Assembly: GCF_900100395.1 (NCBI RefSeq)
Contig: NZ_FNFB01000026.1
Coordinates: 35,296-99,295, forward strand
Length of the DNA: 64,000 nt
Source of the DNA: Nonomuraea maritima
GTDB lineage: Bacteria > Actinomycetota > Actinomycetes > Streptosporangiales > Streptosporangiaceae
Direction: 5' to 3'
The notes under the pieces were generated by a model. It saw nothing but the letters and a program-made list of their open reading frames with translations, did not search any database and was not told the origin of the DNA. Within the stretch, counting starts at the first letter, position 1. Each line of letters opens with the position of its first letter. Below are positions 44,407 through 53,347 of the stretch, piece after piece. A program made the translations under genes and the position numbers.

Positions 44407-45363
44407 TCAGGCCTGCTGCTCGGTCTCGCCCTCGGCAGCAGCCTCGGCGGGAGCAGCGGCCTCGGCCGGAGCAGCCTCAGCAGCGGCCTCGGCCGGAGCA
44501 GCCTCGGCAGCAGCCTCAGCCGGAGCAGCCGCCTCAACGGTCTCCGCCGGAGCAGCGGCGGTCTCCTCGGCCGGAGCAGCCGCCTCAGCGGTGCCCTGCT
44601 CGATGAGCTCACGCTCCCACTCGGCCAGCGGCTCGGCAGCGGCCGGCTTCTCGTCACCGCGAGCGGCGCCGGAGCGAGCCATCAGACCGGCCGCGACACC
44701 GTCGGCGACAACCCGCGTCAGCAGGCCGACGGCGCGGATGGCGTCGTCGTTGCCCGGGATCGGGTAGTCGACCTCGTCGGGGTCGCAGTTGGTGTCGAGG
44801 ATCGCGACGACCGGGATGCCAAGCTTCTTGGCCTCGCTGATCGCGATGTGCTCCTTCTTGGTGTCGACGACCCACACGGCGCTGGGCACGCGACCCATGT
44901 CACGGATACCGCCGAGCGTGCGCTCGAGCTTGTCCTTCTCGCGGCGCCGCATGAGGAGCTCCTTCTTGGTGAGCCCCGAGCCGGCGACGTTGTCGAAGTC
45001 GAGCTCCTCGAGCTCCTTCAGGCGCTGCAGGCGCTTGTGCACGGTGGAGAAGTTGGTGAGCATGCCACCCAGCCAGCGCTGGTTGACGTACGGCATGCCG
45101 ACCCGGGTCGCCTGCTCGGAGATGGCCTCCTGCGCCTGCTTCTTGGTACCGATGAAGAGGATCGTGCCGCCGTGGGCGACCGTCTCCTTCACGAAGTCGT
45201 AGGCGCGGTCGATGTACGACAGCGACTTCTGCAGGTCGATGATGTAAATGCCGTTGCGCTCGGTGAAGATGAAGCGCTTCATCTTCGGGTTCCAGCGCCG
45301 GGTCTGGTGGCCGAAGTGAACGCCGCTCTCGAGCAGCTGTCGCATGGTGACGACGGGGGCCAT
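44407..45363 (-). CDS. rpsB: 30S ribosomal protein S2 with long Ala/Pro/Glu tail
   Basis: 318 residues from ATG at 45361-45363. S2 core: TMRQLLESGVHFGHQTRRWN, FIFTERNGIYIIDLQKS, QRWLGGMLTNFSTV, DTNCDPDEVDYPIPGNDDA. The tail after about residue 255 is built of (P)AEAAAEA-type repeats, making the protein longer than most S2. A codon-repetitive stretch (44420-44600) encodes it. First gene of the rpsB-tsf unit. Confidence 0.97.
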   Translation of the reverse strand: MAPVVTMRQLLESGVHFGHQTRRWNPKMKRFIFTERNGIYIIDLQKSLSYIDRAYDFVKETVAHGGTILFIGTKKQAQEAISEQATRVGMPYVNQRWLGGMLTNFSTVHKRLQRLKELEELDFDNVAGSGLTKKELLMRRREKDKLERTLGGIRDMGRVPSAVWVVDTKKEHIAISEAKKLGIPVVAILDTNCDPDEVDYPIPGNDDAIRAVGLLTRVVADGVAAGLMARSGAARGDEKPAAAEPLAEWERELIEQGTAEAAAPAEETAAAPAETVEAAAPAEAAAEAAPAEAAAEAAPAEAAAPAEAAAEGETEQQA

Positions 45364-45517
45364 GATCTGGTCCTCCAGGTCTGGGCGTCCTGCGGATGGA
45401 CGCGGTTTTCGGTTATGCCGCAGCAGCGCGTGGTCTGCCGCCCTGATGCCCCGAGCCCGCACCCGCCGGGCCGTGGCCCGGACCGATGGCGCGGTCCGCA
45501 ATGGGGCATGCGAAGTC

Positions 45518-45536
45518 GGCCTGTGAGTCACAGGCC
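45518..45536. promoter_or_regulatory. Perfect inverted repeat in the rpsB leader
   Basis: GGCCTGTG-AGT-CACAGGCC, eight paired bases with a three-base loop, 154 bp upstream of rpsB. It could be a leader RNA hairpin (S2 autoregulation is known in other bacteria) or a protein site. Speculative. Confidence 0.4.
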
Positions 45537-46190
45537 ACCGGAAAGTCTACCTCCCGCACCGCCCCCGGCTGACCGCCTGCGGTCAAACAGACATCCCGCC
45601 CCTCGCTCACCACCATTCCACCAACACCGCAAACCCACCCCAACCCCCCTACAACACTCACCAGGCCGCGACCTCCGACCCACGATCAAGCACCCCGCAG
45701 CAACCGCCCCACCGCACCCACCCAGCCCGCGCCCCATGGACACGCAACCCCTACTACGCACATGCGCGCGAGGGACACCACCCACAGCGGACGCCGCACG
45801 CATGCGGCCCAACACGGTCCACGCGTATACCGACGCCAACAGCCATCAAGGGCACGCCCGCCGCAACAGAACCCACCCGGGCCCACACCTAGCGGAGGCC
45901 CCGTCCACGCGACATCAACAGCACCCACACGCATGCCGACCTACCCCGGACAGACCATTCGCGACGAACGGACACCCTCACACGCCGCCCCGACACGCCC
46001 CGCCCATGCCAGCCTCAACAAACCCCACACATGCCGACCCACCCCGTGCAGAACGTCCCCGACAGTCGACCGCTTCGCATGCTGCCCCAGGCACACACCC
46101 CATAGGCCAGCCGCAGCAGATCCCGCTGCATACCGACCCGCTGTGGGCGCGCCAGCCGCACAACCAGGGCGCACGCCGACTCCGGCCTGA

Positions 46191-46448
46191 ACATCCGAAG
46201 GTCACTGTCTGACGACGGGGCGGCCGCACCCCGTCAGCAGCCACACGGCCCGCGGACGGCGGCCTCCAACGACCCCGAACAGACCCCAAGCGCGGGCCGG
46301 GCCACAGCAGACCCCCGCCACCATGCACCTCAACATCCGAACGTCACCGACTGGCGACGGGTGGCCGCACGCTGTCAGCAGCACACGCCCCGAGGACGGC
46401 GGCCTCGGACAACCCCTACAAACCCCAAGCGATGACGGCCACAGCAGA
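46191..46448. repeat. Two diverged copies of a ~120-bp direct repeat
   Basis: ACATCCGAAxGTCAC...GACGGCGGCCTC...ACCCCAAGCG...GGCCACAGCAG appears at 46191-46310 and again at 46333-46448, period about 140 bp. I estimate three-quarters identity by eye. An ancient duplication in noncoding DNA. Confidence 0.75.
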
Positions 46449-46590
46449 ACTCGCGCCACCACGCATCAGCAATGCCGGCGCCCATGCCGTCCCGGCGACG
46501 AGAGATAGGCACCACGCACCTGGCGACGAGAGATGGGCACCGCGCCGCTGCGGCGAAGTCACCCGGATGTCCAGCCCCATGCCACACGCC

Positions 46591-46620
46591 GACCGGCCTG
46601 ACATCGACCGGCCTGACATC
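46591..46620. repeat. Perfect 15-bp tandem duplication
   Basis: GACCGGCCTGACATC occurs twice head to tail with no spacer. Noncoding; likely slippage. Confidence 0.9.
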
Positions 46621-46758
46621 TGACGCCACCCCCTCGCCACAGCCCGATGCACACAGCCCGGCGCCAATCAGCCGGGACGTCCAGCGCCGCCGCTATACAT
46701 CCGACCCGACGCCCACCGACCAGACCAGCAAGCCAACGCCGCCCCTATGCGCCCACCC

Positions 46759-47397
46759 TCATTCGCTCAGCCCTGCGCTCGCACCTCGAGCGTCGTGATC
46801 TTCGGTGGGCAGCCCAGGAACCGGCCTGCTCACCATCGGGAACAGGTTGATCTGCGCCTCGACGAACCTCGCCCCCTCCGGCGCGTCCTCCTCACTACGG
46901 GTCTTGGCAATGTACGACTCGATCAGCTGCTCGATCTCGACCGCCAGTTGCGCCAGTTCCGCGGCACTGACCCGGAGCCGGAACCGGCTGAACCGAGTCG
47001 CGTCCTGCCACTCCTTCGGTTCCCGGTCGATGTTCGCCAGGGCCCGGCGCGCCTCTTCGTTGGCGTCTCGCCGGAGCGCCTCCATCACCAACACCTTGGC
47101 GTCCTTGACCTCCGGCGAGTCATCCGGCTGCACCCCGACGTGAAAGCCCTTGTGCGCGGGCCTCCACAGCCGCTCCCTGCCATCACCCCGTGGAGGCGCA
47201 TCCTCCACGAACCCGTATTTGGCCAACATCCGCAGGTGGTAGCTGGCGGCACTGGGAGTGATCCCCGCAGTTTCCGCAACCTCAGTGGCAGTTGCACTGC
47301 CCCCCGCACTCAGCCTGTTCAGAATGCTCAACCTCGCCGGGTGAGCCAACGCCCGCATCGCCTTGGGATCACTGAGGTCCTCGGTGTGCCGCGTCAT
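46759..47397 (-). CDS. ArsR-family helix-turn-helix transcriptional regulator
   Basis: 212 residues from ATG at 47395-47397. Winged helix (about 8-85): LSDPKAMRALAHPARLSIL, ATEVAETAGITPSAASYHLR, then a wing with GDGRERLWRP. The C-terminal half is helical (LAQLAVEIEQLIESYIAK) as in the subgroup that controls adjacent MFS exporters. No ArsR cysteine pair is seen in the recognition helix, so a metal sensor is unlikely. Divergent from an MFS gene with a three-copy operator array between. Confidence 0.88.
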   Translation of the reverse strand: MTRHTEDLSDPKAMRALAHPARLSILNRLSAGGSATATEVAETAGITPSAASYHLRMLAKYGFVEDAPPRGDGRERLWRPAHKGFHVGVQPDDSPEVKDAKVLVMEALRRDANEEARRALANIDREPKEWQDATRFSRFRLRVSAAELAQLAVEIEQLIESYIAKTRSEEDAPEGARFVEAQINLFPMVSRPVPGLPTEDHDARGASAGLSE

Positions 47398-47421
47398 GCG
47401 CCAAAGGTACCAATCCGAGAC

Positions 47422-47483
47422 ATGAAGGATTGCCTTCATAACTATGAAGGAGTACTTTCACATCTATGAAGCGTTCCCTTCAC
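47422..47483. promoter_or_regulatory. Three imperfect palindromes at exact 22-bp period, operator array for the ArsR-type regulator
   Basis: Starts at 47422 (ATGAAGGATTGCCTTCAT), 47444 (ATGAAGGAGTACTTTCAC) and 47466 (ATGAAGCGTTCCCTTCAC), each followed by AT/AA and CT. The pattern is ATGAAGGxxxxxCTTCAx. Twenty-two bp is two helical turns, so three dimers could sit on one face. The third copy contains the MFS ATG. Confidence 0.8.
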
Positions 47484-49061
47484 AACTCCCCGGCCCCTCG
47501 ACCCACCTCGTCCCTCGCCTTATCTTCGAACCCCGAGCCTTCCCCCACCTCCTCAGAGACAGCTCCGCCCTCCGCTCGCCTCTCGAACACAGCAGCCCCC
47601 GACACTCCACTCACGACGACTTCCAGCCACTCCTCCAGCCCCGACCAGCCGCAGCGCCCACTGTGGAAGCAGCGTGACTATCGCCTGCTCTGGACCGCAC
47701 GAACGACTTCGATCACCGGCTCAGAAGTCTCCAAGTTGGCCATCCCCTTGACCGCGGTCACCCTGCTGACCGCCTCCCCCGCCCAGATGGGGCTCCTGAC
47801 CGCCGCTGCCTTCGTACCGGCCCTGTTGTTCAGCCTCCAGGCAGGCGCCCTCGCCGACCGGCTCCGCCGTCACCGTCCGGTGATGATCGCTTGCGAACTT
47901 GTCTCCGCCGCCGCCGCGGCCACGATCCCGCTCGCTTGGGTGCTGGGGCTTCTCAATGTCACCTGGTTGATCGTCGTGGCACTGATGATCGGATCGGCTG
48001 GGGTCCTCTTCAAAGCGGTGAACTTCCCCCATGTGGTGGGCATGGTGGCCGCCGACCAGCGGACCGCGGCGATGGCCGGTTTCCAGTCCTCTTACTCGGT
48101 GGCCTCTGTCAGCGGCCCTGGCCTGGCCGGCCTCCTGGTGCAGCTCCTCACGGCCCCGCTCGCCGTACTGGCTGAGGCGTTGTCCTTCCTGACCTCAGCC
48201 CTGCTGCTCCACAGAATCCGGACTCCCGAGAAGAACACCCCCGCCGCGTCGCGCGGTATGGGTCGCGACGTCGTGCAGGGCCTGAGAACCAGCGTCACTC
48301 ACCCCGTTCTGCGCGCTCTGCTCGGTGCCGGCGTCACGATCAACTTCTTCGCCATGGCTTACACGTCCGTCTACATGCTCTACATGCTGGACACCCTCAA
48401 CATCCCGAACAGCATGATCGGCTTCCTCATAGCTCTGAGTGGCGTGGGCGGTCTGCTCGGCGCCTGGGCGACGTCCCGCTTGTCCAAGCGCCACGGGGAG
48501 GACCGCCTCCTGCTCTACTCCGTGATCTTCTTCCCGCTCGACATCCTCGCGGTCGGTCTGCTCGGTGGCCCGCTCTGGTGGAAACTGTCGCTGCTCGCTC
48601 TCACCGGGACCATCACCGGCGGCATCGTCGTCACCTTCTCCACATGCCTGGGCGCCATCACCCTGCGGGAGAGCTCGCCCGAGCTTCGCGGCCGGGTGAA
48701 CGCCACCATGACCTTCGCCGTTCAGGGAGTGCTGGCGCTCGGAGGTCTCGTCGGCGGCTTCGTGGCCGAACTGATCGGTCTTCGCCCAGTCATCCTCATC
48801 TGCGCGGCCGGCATCGCTCTCAGCAGCGTCTGGATCTGGACGTCACCCATCCGTCCTGATCGCTCCGAGCGCCGCACTTCGCGCCCTGACCCGTCACCTC
48901 GACGCTCGACCGCAAGCCCTCACTCCGAGAGGCCGACGCTCAGCACCGGCCTCATGCCCTCCCATCCCCGCAGGAGGGCGTACGACCACTTCGCAGCTCA
49001 GTCGTCTTTCCGTCAATCCGTAGAGCACTTGATCGTTCGCAGCCGTATTCGGTGGCTCTAG
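47466..49061 (+). CDS. MFS transporter (multidrug/macrolide exporter type)
   Basis: 531 residues from ATG at 47466, though this ATG is part of the operator array. Residues 1-66 are Ser/Thr/Pro-rich; the transporter starts at PLWKQRDYRLLWTARTTS. About 12 membrane segments; ALADRLRRHRPVMIACELVS is the loop 2-3 motif, and RESSPELRGRVNATMTFAVQ is typical of the MFS_3 exporter group. The tail after about 460 is polar. No later in-frame ATG before the first segment, so the leader may be real or the start non-standard. Presumably derepressed when the ArsR-type protein binds ligand. Confidence 0.85.
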   Translation: MKRSLHNSPAPRPTSSLALSSNPEPSPTSSETAPPSARLSNTAAPDTPLTTTSSHSSSPDQPQRPLWKQRDYRLLWTARTTSITGSEVSKLAIPLTAVTLLTASPAQMGLLTAAAFVPALLFSLQAGALADRLRRHRPVMIACELVSAAAAATIPLAWVLGLLNVTWLIVVALMIGSAGVLFKAVNFPHVVGMVAADQRTAAMAGFQSSYSVASVSGPGLAGLLVQLLTAPLAVLAEALSFLTSALLLHRIRTPEKNTPAASRGMGRDVVQGLRTSVTHPVLRALLGAGVTINFFAMAYTSVYMLYMLDTLNIPNSMIGFLIALSGVGGLLGAWATSRLSKRHGEDRLLLYSVIFFPLDILAVGLLGGPLWWKLSLLALTGTITGGIVVTFSTCLGAITLRESSPELRGRVNATMTFAVQGVLALGGLVGGFVAELIGLRPVILICAAGIALSSVWIWTSPIRPDRSERRTSRPDPSPRRSTASPHSERPTLSTGLMPSHPRRRAYDHFAAQSSFRQSVEHLIVRSRIRWL

Positions 49062-49397
49062 CGGCCGCACCGGCACGTCCCATCATGCCCGCTCCGCGAA
49101 GCTCCTCGGTCCCGTCGTCCACAGGCAGCGAACGCCCTGACGCCTCTATCCACAGAACGCGGTTCACTTCTCCGCCGCCGATGCCGCTGCGGCGACACTC
49201 GCGCCATGAACGTCACTCCCACCGCCACACCGCTGAGGGACGCGGATGCGGCAAACAAGAGGTCCAAGGCGACTTGTGCCCCGACCACCACCTCGTCACC
49301 GGGTCGCCCCTTCACGAGGGAAGCGTCGCAGACGCCGGTCACAGCGATCGGCCTGCTGACCGAAGTTCAACGCAGAGCAGCCCGCCTACGGACATCG
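49062..49397. other. Spacer between MFS and M23 genes
   Basis: 336 bp. The M23 frame stays open back to ATG 49206, but the added 64 residues are Thr/Arg/Ala-rich and lack any signal peptide, so I treat this as noncoding leader. TATCCACAG at about 49147 is a weak DnaA-box-like word. Nothing else seen. Confidence 0.5.
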
Positions 49398-50378
49398 ATG
49401 CGCCGCCGGGCGGCCATCCTGCTGATCCTGATCACCACAGCACTCGCTCTACCGGTGCAAACTCTCCCAGCGCGAGCATCCCCCGCGACCTGGCGCTGGC
49501 CGCTCGACGGCCACCCCCGAGTCCTACAGCGTTTCGCGCCTCCTCCTGAGCCATGGCTCGCCGGTCACCGCGGCATCGACTTGGCCGCGCCCCCGAAGAT
49601 GCCGGTGGTGGCGGCCGGCGCGGGCACCATCCGCTTCGCCGGGGCTGTCGGAGGGAGGGGCGTGGTGACCATCGACCACCCGAACGGGCTGCGCACGACG
49701 TACCTCCCTGTCGAGCCCTCTGTCCGCCAAGGCCAAACCGTCACGCCCGGAACCCTGCTGGGCGTCCTGGCGACCTCGAAACCCCACTGCCACGAGTCGT
49801 GTTTGCACTGGGGTCTCATCCGTGACGGCCGCTACCTGGACCCGCTGCTTCTCCTGGGGCAGGTCCTCACCCGGCTACTCCCCTTCTGGGAGTCGCCTCC
49901 GGCGACGGCACCCCTTCCGGCTCGCGCTGTCATCCGGCAGCGAGGCAACGCTCCGACGCCCCATCAAGGTTCTGTGGCCGGCGCAACCCCACGACCGCAA
50001 CCGAATCGCATCGCCGGCCCTCCATCAGCACGACAGATCTCGACAGCAGTCGCGTCAGGAGAACCATCGTCCGAAGACGTCAGGCAAGGCCTTGGCACCA
50101 CCTCGTCGACGTCATCCGCCCATGTACACCGCGAAGTCGCACGCCGCGAGGCCCGAAAGCCCTCGACCCCGAGCTTGCTGCTGACCGGCTGGGGTGTGTC
50201 GATCCCGACTGATCCCGCCATTGGGCTCGGCATGCTGTTGGGCGCCATACTCGTGGTCCTCGCGGTACGCCGAGCACGCGACCGCCGCTCGAACCGTCGC
50301 GCCCCTGCTAGAGGCCAGCACCGCAAAGGACGCCGCAGAACCCGGTCCCGCAGACGCCGCCCTACACGGTGCCCATAG
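49398..50378 (+). CDS. M23-family (LytM-like) peptidase with C-terminal membrane segment
   Basis: 326 residues from ATG at 49398, giving signal peptide MRRRAAILLILITTALALPV. M23 core about 30-150: GHRGIDLAAP (His and Asp zinc ligands), VVTIDHPNGLRTTYLPVEPS, and CLHWGLIRDGRYLDPL. In LytM the last motif is HxH; here the first His is Cys, as in other actinobacterial members. After a Pro/Ser-rich linker a membrane segment (LGMLLGAILVVLAVRRA) and a strongly basic tail follow. Likely cell-wall endopeptidase or a regulator of one. Such a gene near rpsB is common in actinomycetes. Confidence 0.85.
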   Translation: MRRRAAILLILITTALALPVQTLPARASPATWRWPLDGHPRVLQRFAPPPEPWLAGHRGIDLAAPPKMPVVAAGAGTIRFAGAVGGRGVVTIDHPNGLRTTYLPVEPSVRQGQTVTPGTLLGVLATSKPHCHESCLHWGLIRDGRYLDPLLLLGQVLTRLLPFWESPPATAPLPARAVIRQRGNAPTPHQGSVAGATPRPQPNRIAGPPSARQISTAVASGEPSSEDVRQGLGTTSSTSSAHVHREVARREARKPSTPSLLLTGWGVSIPTDPAIGLGMLLGAILVVLAVRRARDRRSNRRAPARGQHRKGRRRTRSRRRRPTRCP

Positions 50379-50389
50379 ACCCAGGAGAG

Positions 50390-50414
50390 CGGCACGCGGA
50401 AGCCTTCTCCTGGG
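50390..50414. terminator. Hairpin between convergent M23 and xerC genes
   Basis: CCCAGGAG ... CTCCTGGG, eight-base stem, between stops at 50378 and 50454. No T-tract. Probably terminates both. Confidence 0.45.
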
Positions 50415-50453
50415 CGTGCCCATCCGCCACTAGCCGGACTCCCGGTGCAGCCG

Positions 50454-51335
50454 TCACGCCCTTGGGTGTGCCTGGCGGTACGCCGTTCTGAGGCGGTCGA
50501 TGGAGACGTGGGTGTAGATCTGCGTGGTGTTCAGGGAGGCGTGACCGAGTAGTTCCTGGACGCTGCGGAGGTCCGCACCACCCTCGAGCAGGTGTGTCGC
50601 CGCGGTGTGGCGCAATCCGTGCGGTCCCATGTCGGGCGCGCCCTCAACCGTGGACAAGCGGGCGTGCACCACCCGGCGTACGGTTCCCGCGTCGATACGC
50701 CCGCCCCGAACCCCCAGGAAGAGCGCCGGCCCCGATCGTGCCCGCACCCACAGCGGGCGGCCATGGATGCACCACCGATCGAGCGCACGCAGCGCGGGCT
50801 GTCCGAACGGCACCGTGCGTTCCTTGCGTCCCTTGCCGAGCACTCTGATGACGTTCCGTTCGCGGTCCACGTCATCGACGTCCAGCGCGCACAGCTCACC
50901 GACCCGCACACCAGTCGCGTACAGCAGCTCGAGCAGCGCCTGGTCTCGCAGCTCTTTGGGGTCATCCGTGGGAGGCACGCTCAGTGCGGCCGTCGCCTGC
51001 TTCTCGTCGAGCACGACAGGCAGCGGCCGGGGCGACTTCGCGCTGCCGAGCAACAACCCAGGGTCCGTGGGCAGCCACCCCCGGCGGTGGCAGTACGCGG
51101 TGAACACACGTGCGCAGGCGGTCCTGCGTGCCAGAGTCGCCCGCGCCTTTCCTGACGCATGCTGATCGGCCAGCCACCGTCGAAGGGCACCGATGTCGAG
51201 CCCTTCGAGCTGCCCACCCATGTGATCGAGCAGGGAGCTTACGTCGGCCAGATAGGCACGAACCGTATGAGGAGAAAGATCGCGCTCCAGCCGCAAGTAC
51301 CGCCCGAACTCGCTGACAACCTCGTCCCTGTCCAC
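50454..51335 (-). CDS. xerC: Tyrosine recombinase XerC
   Basis: 293 residues. SAM-like core-binding N-terminus (FGRYLRLERDLSPHTVRAYL), catalytic domain with GVRVGELCALD (Arg), HGLRHTAATHLLEGG (HxxR), LGHASLNTTQIYTHV (His, nucleophile Tyr). Resolves chromosome dimers at dif. Its neighbours (dprA/comM side) are as expected in actinobacteria. Confidence 0.93.
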   Translation of the reverse strand: MDRDEVVSEFGRYLRLERDLSPHTVRAYLADVSSLLDHMGGQLEGLDIGALRRWLADQHASGKARATLARRTACARVFTAYCHRRGWLPTDPGLLLGSAKSPRPLPVVLDEKQATAALSVPPTDDPKELRDQALLELLYATGVRVGELCALDVDDVDRERNVIRVLGKGRKERTVPFGQPALRALDRWCIHGRPLWVRARSGPALFLGVRGGRIDAGTVRRVVHARLSTVEGAPDMGPHGLRHTAATHLLEGGADLRSVQELLGHASLNTTQIYTHVSIDRLRTAYRQAHPRA

Positions 51336-51416
51336 GCCCGCCCCTTAGTTGGCCGTCGCCATGGACGCCGGCAGCTTCGGTCGTCCTTGACTCCTCCAGA
51401 TATTGAACCCCGGGAC

Positions 51417-51818
51417 TCAGCGGAGATGACCGAGTTGGTGCAGGTGGTCGAAGATGGCCTGGTTGGCCGGGGACACCCGATGCCGGTCGGCGTAACCGAG
51501 CCAGGCCACTTCTTCGATCTCGCCGCTCGGCGTCGGCAATCCGCGGTGGTCGGCGCTGTAGCACGTGATCCGAACGGTGACTCCCGCCGCCTTGCCGTGC
51601 GCCGGCGCCTCGAAGGCGCCCAGTTGGACGGCCGTCGCGGGGTCGATCGTGACGGTGAGTTCTTCCTTGATCTCGCGGACGAGTGTGTCGAGGTCGGTTT
51701 CGCCGCTTTCCCGTTTGCCGCCGGGGACGTAGTAGACGTCCTTGCCTCGCGACCTGGCGCTGAGGATCTTCCCGTTGTCCAGGTGGACCCAAGCGATCTT
51801 GTCGATGATGCTGTTCAA
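51417..51818 (-). CDS. NUDIX hydrolase
   Basis: 133 residues from TTG at 51816-51818 (GGGAA six bases upstream), giving NSIIDKIAWVHLDNGKIL. Nudix box GGKRESGETDLDTLVREIKEEL is complete except for the conserved register of the first Glu. Hydrolyses a nucleoside diphosphate-X compound; substrate unknown. An insertion relative to the usual xerC-dprA spacing. Confidence 0.85.
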   Translation of the reverse strand: MNSIIDKIAWVHLDNGKILSARSRGKDVYYVPGGKRESGETDLDTLVREIKEELTVTIDPATAVQLGAFEAPAHGKAAGVTVRITCYSADHRGLPTPSGEIEEVAWLGYADRHRVSPANQAIFDHLHQLGHLR

Positions 51819-51927
51819 CCGTGTTCCCGCTGTCGAAGGGATGGGTGTGCGGGTCCGCGAGTGAGCCCATCGCATCATCGCATCCGACGACTTCGCGGTG
51901 ACGGGCAGGAGCGCGTACGGCGCATCG

Positions 51928-53259
51928 TCAGGCCGGAGACGTCGCGCAGTCGTCTGGATATGGCGGGGTTTCGTCAGGGTCGGGCGCGGGAGCCGGAGGA
52001 GGGTCGAGCACTGCCGATTCCGCCGCCTTCCGGTACGACACCGTCTGCTTGCACAACCGCCAGCCGTTCGCCGAACGCTCGATGTAGCCCGCGGCTGCCA
52101 GACCACCCAGGGCGCTCAACGTCACGTCAAGGCCGACCCCGGCCGCCACCGCGATCGACGCCGGCCCCGCTCCCCCTCGGGCGGGAATCGCGTCGAGCAC
52201 CCGTTTCGTCACTTCGTTGAGCTTGTCACGAGGTCGGCCCGGCACCTGGACGTGCGGGGCGAGGTCGTCACCCATCACACCGACGAGATCGATCATCTCT
52301 TCAGGGGACGTGACGCAGACCGCCTTCCGTTCGCGGAGAAGTCTGTGGCATCCGGCCGACATCTCCGACGTGATCGGCCCGGGAACCGCACCGAGGTGCC
52401 TGTTGAGGGTGAGCGCGTGCGCGGCGGTGTTGAGCGCCCCACTCCGGACCGCCGCCTCCACGACGACCGTGCCCCGCGAGAGCGCGGCTATCAGCCGGTT
52501 ACGGATGAGGAAGCGGGCCCGAGTCGGATGAACACCAGGCGGGCACTCGCTGATCACCGCGCCCTGAGCCCGCACGTCCGCGAACAAGGTGTTGTGACCG
52601 CGCGGATAGCAGACGTCGACGCCGCACGCCAGAACCACGATCGTGGGTGAACCCGCCACCAGCGCTCCCCTGTGAGCGGCTCCGTCGACGCCGAACGCCC
52701 CGCCCGACACGACGGTCCAGCCGGACTCGCTCAGGCCGACGCCGAACTCCGCCGCGATGTGCGACCCGTACGACGTGGCTGCTCTGGCCCCGACCACGGC
52801 CACGGATCTGAGACAGGCGAGGCGGAGATCCGCCGAACCGCGGACCCACAGGCCGAGTGGGCGTCCGGCACCCAGTTGGTCGAGCTGGGTCGGCCAGGCC
52901 GGCGTGCCAGGGATGATCAACCTTGCTCCGGATCGCTCACCGGCTTCGAGGTCAGCCGCCGGGTTGACCGCGGCGAGGCGGGCGTACCAGGCGTTGAGGC
53001 GAGCGGTCAGGTCAGGCGGACGCTCCTGGGCGGCCTCCTCGGCGGCGAACTTCGCAGGCAGCGCCCGGTTGCGGATCGCCTCCACCGCCGCCGGAGCCCC
53101 GTACGCGTCGACGAGACGGCCCATGACCGCGTCGCCGACATCGGCGGCACGCATGAGCGCGACCCTGGCCTCGGCATCCTGTTCGGATCTCGGGCCGGAC
53201 CGGATCTGCTGGGGAGGAACGTCTTCTCGCACGACGAGCGAGAGGTCAGTTCTGGTCAC
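51928..53259 (-). CDS. dprA: DNA-processing protein DprA
   Basis: 443 residues, with an N-terminal helical domain (1-95), the Rossmann-like DprA fold (VAVVGARAATSYGSHIA, VVSGGAFGVDGAAHRGAL, ISECPPG, FLIRNRLIAALSRGTVVVEA, VPGPITS), and a C-terminal winged-helix part (about 345-405). Loads RecA on single-stranded DNA in natural transformation; its role in actinomycetes is unclear. A Pro/Asp-rich tail ends it. Confidence 0.94.
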   Translation of the reverse strand: MTRTDLSLVVREDVPPQQIRSGPRSEQDAEARVALMRAADVGDAVMGRLVDAYGAPAAVEAIRNRALPAKFAAEEAAQERPPDLTARLNAWYARLAAVNPAADLEAGERSGARLIIPGTPAWPTQLDQLGAGRPLGLWVRGSADLRLACLRSVAVVGARAATSYGSHIAAEFGVGLSESGWTVVSGGAFGVDGAAHRGALVAGSPTIVVLACGVDVCYPRGHNTLFADVRAQGAVISECPPGVHPTRARFLIRNRLIAALSRGTVVVEAAVRSGALNTAAHALTLNRHLGAVPGPITSEMSAGCHRLLRERKAVCVTSPEEMIDLVGVMGDDLAPHVQVPGRPRDKLNEVTKRVLDAIPARGGAGPASIAVAAGVGLDVTLSALGGLAAAGYIERSANGWRLCKQTVSYRKAAESAVLDPPPAPAPDPDETPPYPDDCATSPA

Positions 53260-53347
53260 GGCGTCTCCTTGTGCGTACGGAGGGGGAAGAACCCTCGGCG
53301 GTGAATGGTGGTGGCGGCCGGCGCGGAGCCAGCGGCAGGGGCGTTCG

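Larger units (their letters stand above)
45537..46758. other. 1.2-kb gene-free spacer upstream of rpsB
   Basis: C/A-rich on the plus strand with almost no protein-like reading frame; minus-strand frames are Trp/Gly/Cys-rich artefacts. It contains two larger repeats (listed separately) and a 28-bp-spaced pair of GGCGACGAGAGAT(A/G)GGCACC at about 46493 and 46521. The rpsB promoter should lie at the left end. Confidence 0.65.

Noticed and set aside
45537..46758. Several short Trp/Gly-rich minus-strand frames upstream of rpsB
   Set aside because: Produced by the C/A-rich strand bias; no homology or ribosome sites.
49206..49397. N-terminal extension of the M23 peptidase
   Set aside because: Would bury the signal peptide 64 residues inside the protein; the ATG at 49398 gives a standard signal peptide.
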